Assembly: GCA_905373325.1 (NCBI GenBank)
Contig: CAJPTB010000049.1
Span: 1-9,488 of the forward strand
DNA length: 9,488 bases
Source of the DNA: an uncultured Ancrocorticia sp.
GTDB taxonomy: Bacteria > Actinomycetota > Actinomycetes > Actinomycetales > Actinomycetaceae
Direction: 5' to 3'
Made by a program: the position numbers and the translations under genes. Under the pieces are notes generated by a model. It had not been told where the DNA came from. It did no database searches and was given only the letters and a program-made list of their open reading frames with translations. Of the stretch, positions 1 to 7,941 are shown piece after piece; position 1 is the first letter of the stretch, and every line of letters starts with the position of its first letter.

Positions 1-43
1 CATCCGTCGCCCAAACTGTTGAATTTTCACTTCCTTTTCCCTC

Positions 44-72
44 TTGAAGTGGCGTCCGCCACTGTCTACGAT
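44..72 (+). promoter_or_regulatory. Predicted promoter of the alpha-amylase gene
   Basis: A -35-like TTGAAG (44-49) is followed, after exactly 17 bases, by a -10-like TACGAT (67-72). Each matches the sigma-70-type consensus at four of six positions, and the -10 fits the TANNNT form common in actinobacteria. Transcription would start near 79, leaving a leader of about 55 bases before the ATG at 134. The spacer contains a perfect inverted repeat, annotated separately. Predicted from sequence only. Confidence 0.5.
48..63. promoter_or_regulatory. Palindromic operator-like site in the amylase promoter
   Basis: AGTGGCG (48-54) and CGCCACT (57-63) form a perfect 7-bp inverted repeat around a 2-base centre. 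The site lies between the predicted -35 and -10 boxes, where a bound dimeric regulator would block RNA polymerase. Sugar-responsive repressors of the LacI or similar families commonly control amylase genes, but the sequence does not identify which regulator might bind here. That it is an operator is inference; the symmetry is directly visible. Confidence 0.45.
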
Positions 73-133
73 TTGGTTAAGTTCGGTTTTCTCGAGCACA
101 GAGGCGGTGCGGGCCGAACGGGAAGGATGGGCA

Positions 134-2605
134 ATGAAACGCAAGATTTTCCGTACGAGGACAGGGGTCTCTTTTGCAGGAGCCTGCGCGCTGGCGGCCA
201 GCGCGCTCGTATCGATTCCAGCGTCTGCGGCCGATTCGGGCTTCGCCGTCGTCGGGAGCCTGCAAAATGAGGTTTCGGGCTGCCGCGACTGGGACGAGAA
301 GTGCACCCAGACTGAGATGACCCGCAACTCGCGGGGAGTGTACGAATACAAGGCGATTCTTCCGGCCGGGAAGTACGAGTACAAGATCGTCGGCGGGCAT
401 TCCATGGACAATTCGTGGGGCAACGGCTCGGCGAACATGCCGATTTCCGTGGCGGGAAGAACCAAGGTGACTTTCCGCTTCGATCCGAGGACGCACAAGG
501 TCGGCGTCTGGATCCCCACGAAGGGCGGGTTCTCGCCCGAGGACGGAAGGCTTGTCAAAGCTCCCGGCAAGAGGGGCAACGGCGAGAGCTTCTACTTCGT
601 CATGACCGACCGCTTCGCCAACGGCGACCCCTCCAATGACACGGGAGGCTACGGCTCCGACCGCATGGCCTCGGGCTTCGACCCGACTCACAAGGGCTTC
701 TATCAGGGAGGCGACATCGCGGGCCTGCGCTCGAAGCTCGACTACATCAAGGGCTTGGGCACGACGGCGATCTGGCTCACACCGTCGTTCAAAAACCGGC
801 CGGTGCAGGGCTCGGGCGCAAACGTTTCGGCCGGATACCACGGATACTGGATCACCGATTTCACCCAGATCGACCCGCATCTGGGCACGAACGAGGAGCT
901 CGCCCAGCTCGTTCGGGACGCCCATGCGCGAGGAATGAAGGTGTATTTCGACATCATCGTCAACCACACGGCGGACCTCATCTCCTACGAAGGCCAACAG
1001 GGAGGGTCGGCCCCGTACGTCACGAAGGCGCAATCGCCGTACAAAGACGCGTCGGGCACGCCCTTCGATCCGTCGAAGGTCAGCACGTTCCCCGAGATGT
1101 CGGCGCAGACGTCGTTCCCCTACGTTCCCAAACGGACGGGCAAGGTCGTCCCCGACGAGCTCAACGACGTCACCCTCTACCACAACCGCGGTGATTCGAC
1201 GTGGAACGGCGAATCGGTCACCTACGGAGACTTCGTGGGGCTCGACGACGTCATGACGGAAAACCCCAAGACGGTTCGCATCTTTGCAGACGTCTACAAG
1301 AAATGGATGGATTTCGGGATCGACGGATTCAGGATCGACACGGTCAAGCACGTGGATTTCGAGTTCTGGAAGAAGTGGGCGAAAGAGATCAACGACCACG
1401 CTAAGAAGTCCAACCCCAAGTTCTTCACTTTCGGCGAGGTCTACGACGGCGCGGCCACGGCGCGTGCGCCCTACACGTGGCGAACAGGCCTCGGGGCGAC
1501 CCTCGACTTCGGTTTCCAGGAGGCGGTGACAGGCTACGCGGCGGGCAAGCCGAGCAAGTCCGTCGGAGACTTCTTCGCCACGGACGACATGCTCACGACG
1601 CCGACATCCGGCGCGGCCGACCAGCCGACCTTCCTCGGCAATCACGACATGGGCAGGGCCTCCTTCATGATCGCGGGGGCGGGCAAAGGCGACACCCAGG
1701 CCCGCACGATCCTCGCCCACAAGATGATGTTCCTCATGCGCGGCCAGCCCGTCGTCTACTACGGCGACGAGCAGGGCTTCATGGGCACGGGAGGCGACCA
1801 GGACTCCCGCCAGTCGATGTTCGCCTCGAAGACGGCCGAGTATGTCAACCAGCCTCTGGCCGACGGCACGCAGATGGGGTCGAAGGACCGCTATTCGACG
1901 TCGGCGCCGATATACAAGGAGATCGCCTCCGTCGCGAAGCTTCGCCACGCCCACCCCGGGCTCGAGAACGGGGCTCAGATCGAGCTGTACCGCTCCGACG
2001 ACTCCCCGGTGTACGCATTCGCCCGAGTGGACAGGAAGCAAAAGTCCGAATATGTGGTGGCCGTCAACAATTCGACCGCGCCCGCCAAGGCGAGGTTCAA
2101 GACGATGACTCCGAAGTCGGCCTACAGGGCGCTGTACGGAGCCTCGGGGTCGGTGAGGTCTGCGCGGAACGGCGAGGTGACCGTCAAGGTTCCGCCCCTC
2201 TCGGCGGTCGTCTACAAGGCCGACAAGAAGCTGGCGAAGGGATCGGGTTCGATTGCGGTCACGCCGGATTCGGGCCAGGCTCTCGTTCGGACGACGTCGA
2301 CGCTCGCCGGCCAGGACGTCACTCAGTCGCTCGTTCCGGTCTCGGCCGACCTCGGCGCCGACAGGTGGGCGGAAACGACCTTCTCCTACAGGATCGCGGG
2401 AAGCCCCAAGTGGAAAGTCCTCGGGACGGCCGCCGGGCCTAAGCCGCGGGTCTTCCACGACGTCACCGACATTCCCGACGGGACCCTCGTGGAGTACCGC
2501 GCGGTCTCGGTGGACGCGAAGGGAAGGACGACAGTCGATTCGGGATTCGGCTCCGTGGGAGTCGACCAGTCCGCCGGGCGGACAGTCCGGCACACGCGCA
2601 AGTGA
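134..2605 (+). CDS. Secreted alpha-amylase with N-terminal X25 starch-binding domain (GH13)
   Basis: This 823-residue enzyme would hydrolyse alpha-1,4-glucosidic bonds in extracellular starch or glycogen. The ATG at 134 follows a Shine-Dalgarno-like GGGAAGGA (120-127) and begins a classic signal peptide: basic n-region MKRKIFRTR, hydrophobic core, and an ASA-AD cleavage site after about residue 32. A TTG at 44 in the same frame would hide the signal, so I reject it. Residues 36-118 resemble the X25 pullulanase/amylase N-terminal domain (VGSLQNE, then C50, DW and C57, then LPAGKYEYK). The GH13 barrel starts near residue 153 (FYFVMTDRFANGD). Its conserved regions are intact: DIIVNH (273-278), GFRIDTVKH with nucleophile D402, FGEV with acid/base E435, and GNHD with D505. 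After the barrel come a beta domain and an Ig-like domain (about 740-815) ending in a basic tail with no LPXTG sorting motif, so the protein is probably released. The hairpin at 2752-2782 likely ends the transcript. The family is clear; exact specificity (alpha-amylase or a related maltogenic activity) is inferred. Confidence 0.92.
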   Translation: MKRKIFRTRTGVSFAGACALAASALVSIPASAADSGFAVVGSLQNEVSGCRDWDEKCTQTEMTRNSRGVYEYKAILPAGKYEYKIVGGHSMDNSWGNGSANMPISVAGRTKVTFRFDPRTHKVGVWIPTKGGFSPEDGRLVKAPGKRGNGESFYFVMTDRFANGDPSNDTGGYGSDRMASGFDPTHKGFYQGGDIAGLRSKLDYIKGLGTTAIWLTPSFKNRPVQGSGANVSAGYHGYWITDFTQIDPHLGTNEELAQLVRDAHARGMKVYFDIIVNHTADLISYEGQQGGSAPYVTKAQSPYKDASGTPFDPSKVSTFPEMSAQTSFPYVPKRTGKVVPDELNDVTLYHNRGDSTWNGESVTYGDFVGLDDVMTENPKTVRIFADVYKKWMDFGIDGFRIDTVKHVDFEFWKKWAKEINDHAKKSNPKFFTFGEVYDGAATARAPYTWRTGLGATLDFGFQEAVTGYAAGKPSKSVGDFFATDDMLTTPTSGAADQPTFLGNHDMGRASFMIAGAGKGDTQARTILAHKMMFLMRGQPVVYYGDEQGFMGTGGDQDSRQSMFASKTAEYVNQPLADGTQMGSKDRYSTSAPIYKEIASVAKLRHAHPGLENGAQIELYRSDDSPVYAFARVDRKQKSEYVVAVNNSTAPAKARFKTMTPKSAYRALYGASGSVRSARNGEVTVKVPPLSAVVYKADKKLAKGSGSIAVTPDSGQALVRTTSTLAGQDVTQSLVPVSADLGADRWAETTFSYRIAGSPKWKVLGTAAGPKPRVFHDVTDIPDGTLVEYRAVSVDAKGRTTVDSGFGSVGVDQSAGRTVRHTRK

Positions 2606-2751
2606 GGCGCGAGTGAGCGGGCGGAAAGGCGGCCCGCAAGCGCGTGGGCAGGACCGCGTGCGGATGCCGAGGCTGCGCCGCTGACCGCGGAGCCTCCTCG
2701 CGAATGACGGAGACGCCGACCGCCCTTCGGCAAGCTCGCCGTCCTCGGACG

Positions 2752-2782
2752 ACAGGCCCCCGCTGACGAAGCGGGGGCCTGT
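2752..2782 (+). terminator. Strong hairpin terminator between amylase and pullulanase genes
   Basis: The arms ACAGGCCCCCGCT (2752-2764) and AGCGGGGGCCTGT (2770-2782) pair perfectly over 13 bp around a 5-base loop (GACGA). There is only a weak T-run after it, as is common for terminators in high-GC actinobacteria. It separates the amylase transcript from the pullulanase gene, which argues against one operon. Confidence 0.8.
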
Positions 2783-2795
2783 TCCCGAATTCGCG

Positions 2796-2823
2796 TGTTT
2801 CCCTGGCCGCAACAGGGTAAACT
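2796..2823 (+). promoter_or_regulatory. Possible promoter upstream of the pullulanase gene
   Basis: TAAACT (2818-2823) fits the TANNNT -10 pattern. The best -35 candidate is poor (TGTTTC, 2796-2801, 16-base spacing). Transcription from here would start near 2830, only about 5 bases before an ATG at 2835 and about 33 before the pullulanase ATG. A second AT-rich hexamer, TATACG (2825-2830), overlaps. A separate promoter is expected here because a terminator lies just upstream, but the exact boxes are uncertain. Confidence 0.3.
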
Positions 2824-2862
2824 GTATACGTTCCATGAAAACCAACGAATCGCGCATGAACG

Positions 2863-5571
2863 ATGGACACAACGGACGGGCCCGTCAAGGGCGAGGGACA
2901 AGCCATAGGTCTGTGGCTGGACGATGAGACGATAGCGTGGCCGAGCGGAGAGGGGGCGGCCTACCGCCTCTACTATGCCGCGCGCGGAGGAATGAAGCGC
3001 ACGGGCGCGAACGTCACGGGCGCCGACGGCTCCGTCGAGCTCGTCGTCAAGGGCGGCGGCCTGACGGAGGATCAGAAGCGGCGCGACCCCTACATCACGG
3101 CTTCATACACGCCTGACGGAAGGGACTACACGGCTCTGCGGCCTTCCGGGAAGATCGACGTCGCCGAGATCCTCAAGGGCCAAACGGCCGTCATGGAAGT
3201 GGGCGCCGACGGCGCGCCGATCGCCTTTTCCTCCCTCCAAACCGCCCGCGTGCTTGACTTCCTCTACGCTGCCGCTGCCAAGCGCCGCAGGCACGGGGTG
3301 TCCTTCGACGGCGGCGTGCCCACCCTCTCGCTATGGGCGCCGACGGCGAAGTCCGTCGCCCTCCGCCTGTACGCGAACGGCGACGTCGCCGTGTACGAGG
3401 AGCATCCCATGGAAAGGCAGTCCGACGGGTCGTGGACGATCGAGGGAGACGCCTCGTGGGCCGACAGGTCCTACGTCTACGACGTTGAGGTCTACATACC
3501 TCAGACGTCTGTCACGAAGGAAGACGCCTCTCAACAGAGTCTTGCGGACACCGTGGCGCACAATCTCGTCACCGACCCCAACTCGGTGGGGCTGACCACC
3601 GATTCAAAGCGCTCGGTTGTGCTCGATTTGGACGACCCGAGGTACCAGCCCGAGTCGTGGAGGGCGAATGCCGCGCCCGCCATCTCGAACCAGGCCGAAA
3701 GGTCGATCCTCGAGATGCACGTGCGCGATTTCTCGGCCACGGACGCAACCGTCCCCGAGCGGCTGCGCGGAACCTACAGCGCGTTCTCTGTCAAGGGCTC
3801 CCACGGCATGGCCTATCTTCGCGAGCTCGCCCGCGCGGGGATGAACACGATACATCTTCTGCCCACCTACGACTTCGGCTCGGTCCCCGAGAGCCGCGCG
3901 GCGCAGGCGACGGTCGACGTGCCCGATTCCGGGGCGACGTCGCAGGAACAGCAGGCCGCCGTCGGCGAAGTGGCGGACACCGACGCCTACAACTGGGGGT
4001 ACGACCCTTTCCATTACACGACTCCCGAGGGCTCTTACGCGGTCAAACAGTACGGGGGCGAGCGAACAGCGGAATACCGCGACATGGTCGGCAATCTCCA
4101 CGCCGCCGGGTACCAAGTGGTCCAGGACGTCGTCTACAACCACACGTATGCCCACGGGCAGGACGAAAAATCGGTGTTCGAGAAGATCGTCCCCGGCTAC
4201 TACCACCGCCTGGGATACGAGGGCCAAACGCTCACGACGCCCTGCTGCGGAGAATTCGCCACCGAGCACGACATGGCCGAGGAGCTCATGGTCAACTCGC
4301 TTTTGACCTGGGCGAAAGCCTACAAGGTGGACGGATTCCGCTTTGACCTCATGGAGTTCAATTCGGTTGACACGATGAAGCGAATCCGTGCCGAGCTGGA
4401 CTCGCTGACGTTGGACAAGGACGGCGTGGACGGCTCTCAGATGTACCTGTACGGGGAGGGCTGGTCTTTCGGAACCACGGCCGACGGCTCGCGATTCGCG
4501 CCGTCGGTGCAAGGGACCCTCGGCGGAACGGGGATAGGGACGTTCAACGACAGGCTGCGCGACGCCGTCCACGGCTCCCAGTCCGACGGGAAGAACGACA
4601 CGCAGGGTTTCGGAAACGGCCTGTTCACCGATCCCAACGGAGTCGCGGGCGGTGACGCCGACATGCTGCGGTCGTACACCGACGTCATCCGCGTGGGGCT
4701 GGCCGGAAACATCGGCTCCATCGAAATACTTGCGGCGGACGGAACCCTCAAGAAGGGGAGCGAGATCTACTTCAACGGCCAGGTGGCCGGCTACGGGACT
4801 CAGCCGGAGGAGACGGTCAACTACGTCGACGCCCACGACAACGAGACCCTCTTCGACCTCAACATGTGGAAGATGCCCGGAGGCTCCCGCATGTCGGACA
4901 GGGTGCGGATGAACACCCTGTCTTTGGCCGCGGCGACCCTCGGCCAGTCTCCCGTGTTCTGGCACGCCGGAACCGACCTTCTGCGTTCGAAGTCCATGGA
5001 CCGCAACTCCTACAACTCGGGCGACTGGTTCAACGCCGTCGACTGGTCGGGAAAGGAGTCCAACTTCGGCGTGGGCCTGCCTCCCGCCAGGGACAACTCG
5101 GTCCGTTGGAAGGCGATGAGCTCCTACATGTCCAATCCGGCGAACAAACCGGACAGGGCCGACATCGCCGCGGCCCACTCTCAGGCGCTTGACCTTCTCA
5201 AGCTGCGTGCGAGCACTCCTCTGTTCACGCTTGGAGACGCCGCCTCCATCCGGGAGAAGGTCTCCTTCCCGAACTCGGGCCCCTCGGCGACTCCCGGCCT
5301 TCTGGTCATGAGCATCGACGACACGAAGGGCAAGGACCGCGACGGAAGGCTCGACGGCGTGTTGGCCGTTTTCAACGCCTCGCCCAAGCCGATAACCGAG
5401 AAGATCGAGGGAATGGAGGGCAAAGCCTACGAGCTCTCCGAGGTGCAGGCGAAGGGCTCCGACGACGTCGTCAAGGCCACCGCATGGGACCGCGCGACGG
5501 GAACCGTCACGATTCCGGCGCGCACTGTCGCGGTGCTGACGCTTGCCCAGGCAGCCGAGGCCGACCTTTAG
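2863..5571 (+). CDS. pulA: Type I pullulanase / alpha-1,6-glucosidase without signal peptide (GH13)
   Basis: This 902-residue debranching enzyme would hydrolyse alpha-1,6 branch points of pullulan, amylopectin, glycogen or branched oligosaccharides. Domains in order: an N2-type pullulanase domain (about 10-130, starting near LWLDDETIAWP), CBM48 (about 150-255), the GH13 barrel (about 280-770), and a C-terminal beta domain of the DUF3372 type. The type I pullulanase signature YNWGYDP is at 376-382. Catalytic regions are intact: DVVYNH (422-427), GFRFDLMEF with nucleophile D495, GEGW with acid/base E532, and AHDN with D659. The ATG at 2863 is the only usable start in this frame, because a TGA at 2857 closes it just upstream. 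It lacks a Shine-Dalgarno sequence and any signal peptide, so the product should be cytoplasmic. That is odd, because pullulanases with this domain order are usually exported and carry CBM41 or X25 domains in front. Either the N-terminus was lost, or the enzyme works on imported branched oligosaccharides or internal glycogen. Family assignment is firm; the start is less so. Confidence 0.9.
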   Translation: MDTTDGPVKGEGQAIGLWLDDETIAWPSGEGAAYRLYYAARGGMKRTGANVTGADGSVELVVKGGGLTEDQKRRDPYITASYTPDGRDYTALRPSGKIDVAEILKGQTAVMEVGADGAPIAFSSLQTARVLDFLYAAAAKRRRHGVSFDGGVPTLSLWAPTAKSVALRLYANGDVAVYEEHPMERQSDGSWTIEGDASWADRSYVYDVEVYIPQTSVTKEDASQQSLADTVAHNLVTDPNSVGLTTDSKRSVVLDLDDPRYQPESWRANAAPAISNQAERSILEMHVRDFSATDATVPERLRGTYSAFSVKGSHGMAYLRELARAGMNTIHLLPTYDFGSVPESRAAQATVDVPDSGATSQEQQAAVGEVADTDAYNWGYDPFHYTTPEGSYAVKQYGGERTAEYRDMVGNLHAAGYQVVQDVVYNHTYAHGQDEKSVFEKIVPGYYHRLGYEGQTLTTPCCGEFATEHDMAEELMVNSLLTWAKAYKVDGFRFDLMEFNSVDTMKRIRAELDSLTLDKDGVDGSQMYLYGEGWSFGTTADGSRFAPSVQGTLGGTGIGTFNDRLRDAVHGSQSDGKNDTQGFGNGLFTDPNGVAGGDADMLRSYTDVIRVGLAGNIGSIEILAADGTLKKGSEIYFNGQVAGYGTQPEETVNYVDAHDNETLFDLNMWKMPGGSRMSDRVRMNTLSLAAATLGQSPVFWHAGTDLLRSKSMDRNSYNSGDWFNAVDWSGKESNFGVGLPPARDNSVRWKAMSSYMSNPANKPDRADIAAAHSQALDLLKLRASTPLFTLGDAASIREKVSFPNSGPSATPGLLVMSIDDTKGKDRDGRLDGVLAVFNASPKPITEKIEGMEGKAYELSEVQAKGSDDVVKATAWDRATGTVTIPARTVAVLTLAQAAEADL

Positions 5572-5588
5572 GAGCCCGAGGCAGGGGC

Positions 5589-5617
5589 TTAAAGCCCGGA
5601 GGGCCAACGTCTAAGAT
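5589..5617 (+). promoter_or_regulatory. Possible promoter for pgi
   Basis: TAAGAT (5612-5617) is a good TANNNT-type -10 box. A weak -35-like TTAAAG (5589-5594) lies exactly 17 bases upstream. Transcription would start near 5624, about 65 bases before the pgi GTG. The gap after the pullulanase stop has no strong terminator, only short weak hairpins such as GGGCT/AGCCC at about 5584-5596, so read-through from the pullulanase gene is also possible. Confidence 0.35.
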
Positions 5618-5688
5618 TGGGCCCAAGAACAAGGACCTTCCCGAGCGCGGTTCGCCGGGCAAGAGGGAGCCAACGAAAGGAACGAAAC

Positions 5689-7347
5689 GTGAACGCACCC
5701 GTCGATCCGACCCAAACGGAGGCATGGGCGAAGCTTGCCCAGATCTCCTCCGCCTACGTCCCCGATTTCCGGCGCGCATTCGCCGAGGACCCGCAGCGCG
5801 CCGAGCGCTACTCCCGCCGTGCCGCCGACCTCTTCGTCGACCTGTCGAAGGACTATCTGGACGAGGAAATCCTCGCGGCTCTGCTCGAACTTGCCGACGA
5901 GACGGGCGTCGCCGCGCGTCGCGACGCCATGTACGCGGGCGAACACATCAACGTCACCGAGGACCGCGCGGTTCTCCATACCGCGCTGCGCAGGCCTGCA
6001 ACCGACGAGTTGACGGTCGACGGCCAGAACGTGGTCGCCGACGTCCACGAGGTCCTCGAAAGGGTCTACGATCTCGCGAGGCGCGTGCGCTCGGGCCAGT
6101 GGACGGGGGCCAGCGGCAAGCCGATCCGCACCGTCGTCAACGTGGGGATCGGCGGATCGGACCTTGGGCCCGTCATGGCGTACGAGGCGCTCAAGCCGTA
6201 CGTCAAGGAAGGCCTCGAGTGCCGTTTCATCTCCAACATCGACCCGACGGACGCGGGGGAGAAGCTCCGCGGCCTCGACCCTGAGACCACCCTGTTCGTC
6301 ATCGCCTCCAAGACCTTCACCACCCTGGAGACGCTTACGAATGCGAGGGCGTGCAGGGCGTGGCTGCTGGGCGGCCTCGCCGAGCGCGGGCTCGAGACGG
6401 AAGGCGCTGTCTCCAAGCATTTCGTCGCCGTGTCCACGAATCTCGAAAAGGTCGCCGAATTCGGCATCGATCCGGCAAACGCCTACGGGTTCTGGAGCTG
6501 GGTAGGCGGGCGCTACTCGGTGGACTCGGCCGTCGGCACGTCGCTGGCCATCGCGATCGGGCCCGAGAACTTCGCCGACTTCCTGGCTGGTTTCAGGGCG
6601 ATCGACGAGCACTTTGCGCAGGCTCCCGCAGCGCAGAACGTCCCCCTGCTTATGGGGCTGCTCAACGTCTGGTACGCCAACTTTTTCGGCGCTGCGACCC
6701 ACGCCGTGCTGCCCTACTCCCAGTACCTCCATCGCTTCCCCGCCTATCTTCAGCAGCTGACGATGGAATCGAACGGCAAGCGCGTGCGTTGGGACGGCAG
6801 CGACGTCGCCACCGGAACGGGCGAGGTGTTCTGGGGCGAGGTCGGAACGAACGGCCAGCACGCCTTCTACCAGCTCATCCACCAGGGAACCCAGCTGATT
6901 CCGGCTGACTTCATCGCCTTCGCCAATCCGCGCCACGCGCTCTCCGACGAGGACGGGACGGATCAGCACGAGCTGTTCCTCGGCAACTTCTTCGCCCAGA
7001 CCAAGGCTCTCGCCTTCGGAAAGACAGCCGAGGAGGTCCGCGCAGAGGGAACGCCCGAGGCGATCGTGACCGCCCGCATCTTCCCGGGCAACAAGCCGAC
7101 GACGTCGATCATGGCCCCCGAGCTCACGCCGTCGGTCCTCGGCCAGCTCATTGCGCTCTACGAGCACATCACCTTCGTGCAGGGCGCCGTCTGGGGGATC
7201 GACTCCTACGACCAGTGGGGCGTGGAGCTGGGCAAGCAGATGGCCAAGGATCTGGGGCCCGCCATCGCCGGCGACGCCGAAGCCCTCGCGGCTCAGGATT
7301 CCTCGACCGCGAGCCTCATCGACTACTATCGCGCCAATCGCAAGTGA
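5689..7347 (+). CDS. pgi: Glucose-6-phosphate isomerase
   Basis: This cytoplasmic enzyme interconverts glucose 6-phosphate and fructose 6-phosphate in glycolysis and gluconeogenesis. I chose the GTG at 5689 because GAAAGGA (5675-5681) lies 7 bases upstream and the protein then starts [13 protein letters not shown]; the in-frame ATG at 5617 would add an unrelated basic stretch. The product is 552 residues, normal for the family. Conserved elements are complete: GIGGSDLG (153-160), the sugar-phosphate-binding SKTFTT (207-212), [11 protein letters not shown] (from 273, first family signature), and DQWGVELGK (508-516, second signature). Expected catalytic residues are present: E360 in MESNGK, H391 in NGQHAFYQ, and K516. 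Its place next to starch-degrading genes makes metabolic sense, since released sugar enters glycolysis through this step, but pgi has its own possible promoter and co-regulation is not shown. Confidence 0.97.
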   Translation: MNAPVDPTQTEAWAKLAQISSAYVPDFRRAFAEDPQRAERYSRRAADLFVDLSKDYLDEEILAALLELADETGVAARRDAMYAGEHINVTEDRAVLHTALRRPATDELTVDGQNVVADVHEVLERVYDLARRVRSGQWTGASGKPIRTVVNVGIGGSDLGPVMAYEALKPYVKEGLECRFISNIDPTDAGEKLRGLDPETTLFVIASKTFTTLETLTNARACRAWLLGGLAERGLETEGAVSKHFVAVSTNLEKVAEFGIDPANAYGFWSWVGGRYSVDSAVGTSLAIAIGPENFADFLAGFRAIDEHFAQAPAAQNVPLLMGLLNVWYANFFGAATHAVLPYSQYLHRFPAYLQQLTMESNGKRVRWDGSDVATGTGEVFWGEVGTNGQHAFYQLIHQGTQLIPADFIAFANPRHALSDEDGTDQHELFLGNFFAQTKALAFGKTAEEVRAEGTPEAIVTARIFPGNKPTTSIMAPELTPSVLGQLIALYEHITFVQGAVWGIDSYDQWGVELGKQMAKDLGPAIAGDAEALAAQDSSTASLIDYYRANRK

Positions 7348-7492
7348 GACCCTGACGGGAGCCACCCCGCCGGGAGCGATTGGACGCCGATGTGGCTGTT
7401 GCCTGCAGCAATTGGAGCCAATCCGAACCGGAACGATTCGTCCCGACGCGAATCTGACTCGATCCGATGCGAATCCATCTGGGCCGGGCTTG

Positions 7493-7558
7493 ATGTGCGC
7501 GCCGCCCTCTCACCGAATGGGACAGCCCTTTCACCCGAAGAGACGGCGGCGCGCACAT
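7493..7558. repeat. 14-bp perfect inverted repeat with 38-base loop downstream of pgi
   Basis: ATGTGCGCGCCGCC (7493-7506) is the exact reverse complement of GGCGGCGCGCACAT (7545-7558). The 38-base loop can fold further: CTCT (7507-7510) can pair with AGAG (7539-7542), and GGG-ACA-CCC-like pairing is possible in the centre. The loop also contains two similar segments, TCACCGAA and TCACCCGAA. It could terminate pgi transcription, but the loop is long for that and it sits about 145 bases past the stop. A small repeat of the REP type or the ends of a miniature element are alternatives. Confidence 0.6.
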
Positions 7559-7611
7559 AGGCGGCGCTTTGCCCCGCTGCGCCGCTCTGTCACCGGCATT
7601 CTGGTCGCGCT

Positions 7612-7641
7612 CCTGACGCCGTCGGCCCTGACGCCGTCAGC
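7612..7641. repeat. Tandem duplication of a 15-bp unit
   Basis: CCTGACGCCGTCGGC (7612-7626) is followed directly by CCTGACGCCGTCAGC (7627-7641), identical at 14 of 15 positions. No function is evident; replication slippage is the simplest origin. Confidence 0.75.
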
Positions 7642-7842
7642 TCGGCGACTTGCCGGTCTTGGGTTCGGCGGCCCGTCGGCTCGTTCCCTCTATTGTTTCA
7701 ATCCAACTTTTCGTTGCTTTATTTGCTCAAAGATCTATTTTCCTAAGTTTTTAATATGAAAGCTTGTATCCATTCATTTTAATGACATGGCTTCTATTAG
7801 ATAGGTTTTTGTGTTTTTTAAAATTGTTTAAACGATTTGTTC

Positions 7843-7871
7843 TTGAAGTAAAACCTTTGTGTTTATAGGTT
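7843..7871 (+). promoter_or_regulatory. Possible upstream promoter of the right-hand module
   Basis: TTGAAG (7843-7848), 17 bases, TAGGTT (7866-7871): the spacing is ideal and the -10 fits TANNNT. It lies in AT-rich DNA, where chance matches are frequent, and would give a leader of more than 200 bases before the gene at 8088. The nested hairpin at 7867-7898 would then lie at the start of the transcript. Confidence 0.25.
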
Positions 7872-7898
7872 GGTCTAGTTTTTAGACTGGGGAGACCT
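7867..7898. repeat. Small nested inverted repeat in AT-rich DNA
   Basis: GTCTA (7873-7877) and TAGAC (7883-7887) enclose a GTTTT loop. Outside them, AGGT (7867-7870) can pair with ACCT (7895-7898). As RNA this would be a short stem with an internal loop; as DNA it could be a protein-binding site. The symmetry is visible, but the role is unknown. Confidence 0.35.
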
Positions 7899-7913
7899 GC
7901 ACCCGTTTTCCCC

Positions 7914-7941
7914 TTGAAACTGATGGATCGTTCTTTACATT
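7914..7941 (+). promoter_or_regulatory. Predicted main promoter of the T7SS-like module
   Basis: TTGAAA (7914-7919, five of six to consensus) and TACATT (7936-7941, four of six) are separated by 16 bases. Transcription would start near 7948, giving a leader of about 140 bases before the GTG at 8088. This is the best promoter match in the intergenic region and points at the small helical gene. Confidence 0.45.

Noticed and set aside
77..2872. Very long minus-strand open frame (931 codons) opposite the amylase gene
   Set aside because: It is an antisense artefact of GC-rich codon bias: it has Arg/Gly/Val-rich content, no recognisable domains, and lies over a clear GH13 gene. The same holds for the minus-strand frames 3604-5607 and 5611-7365 opposite pulA and pgi.
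5484..6284. Plus-strand open frame of 266 codons overlapping the pulA end and the pgi start
   Set aside because: It is extremely Arg/Gly-rich, typical of a shifted frame, and it overlaps two well-identified genes.
7435..7454. GATTCG/CGAATC inverted repeat as the pgi terminator
   Set aside because: The stem is only 6 bp with an 8-base loop and no T-run, and the region has several similar GCGAATC words, so chance similarity is likely. The stronger hairpin at 7493-7558 is a better candidate.
7151..7759. Plus-strand open frame of 202 codons extending from pgi into the intergenic region
   Set aside because: It starts within pgi in another frame, then reads through repeats and AT-rich DNA with no domain, no Shine-Dalgarno and no consistent codon bias.
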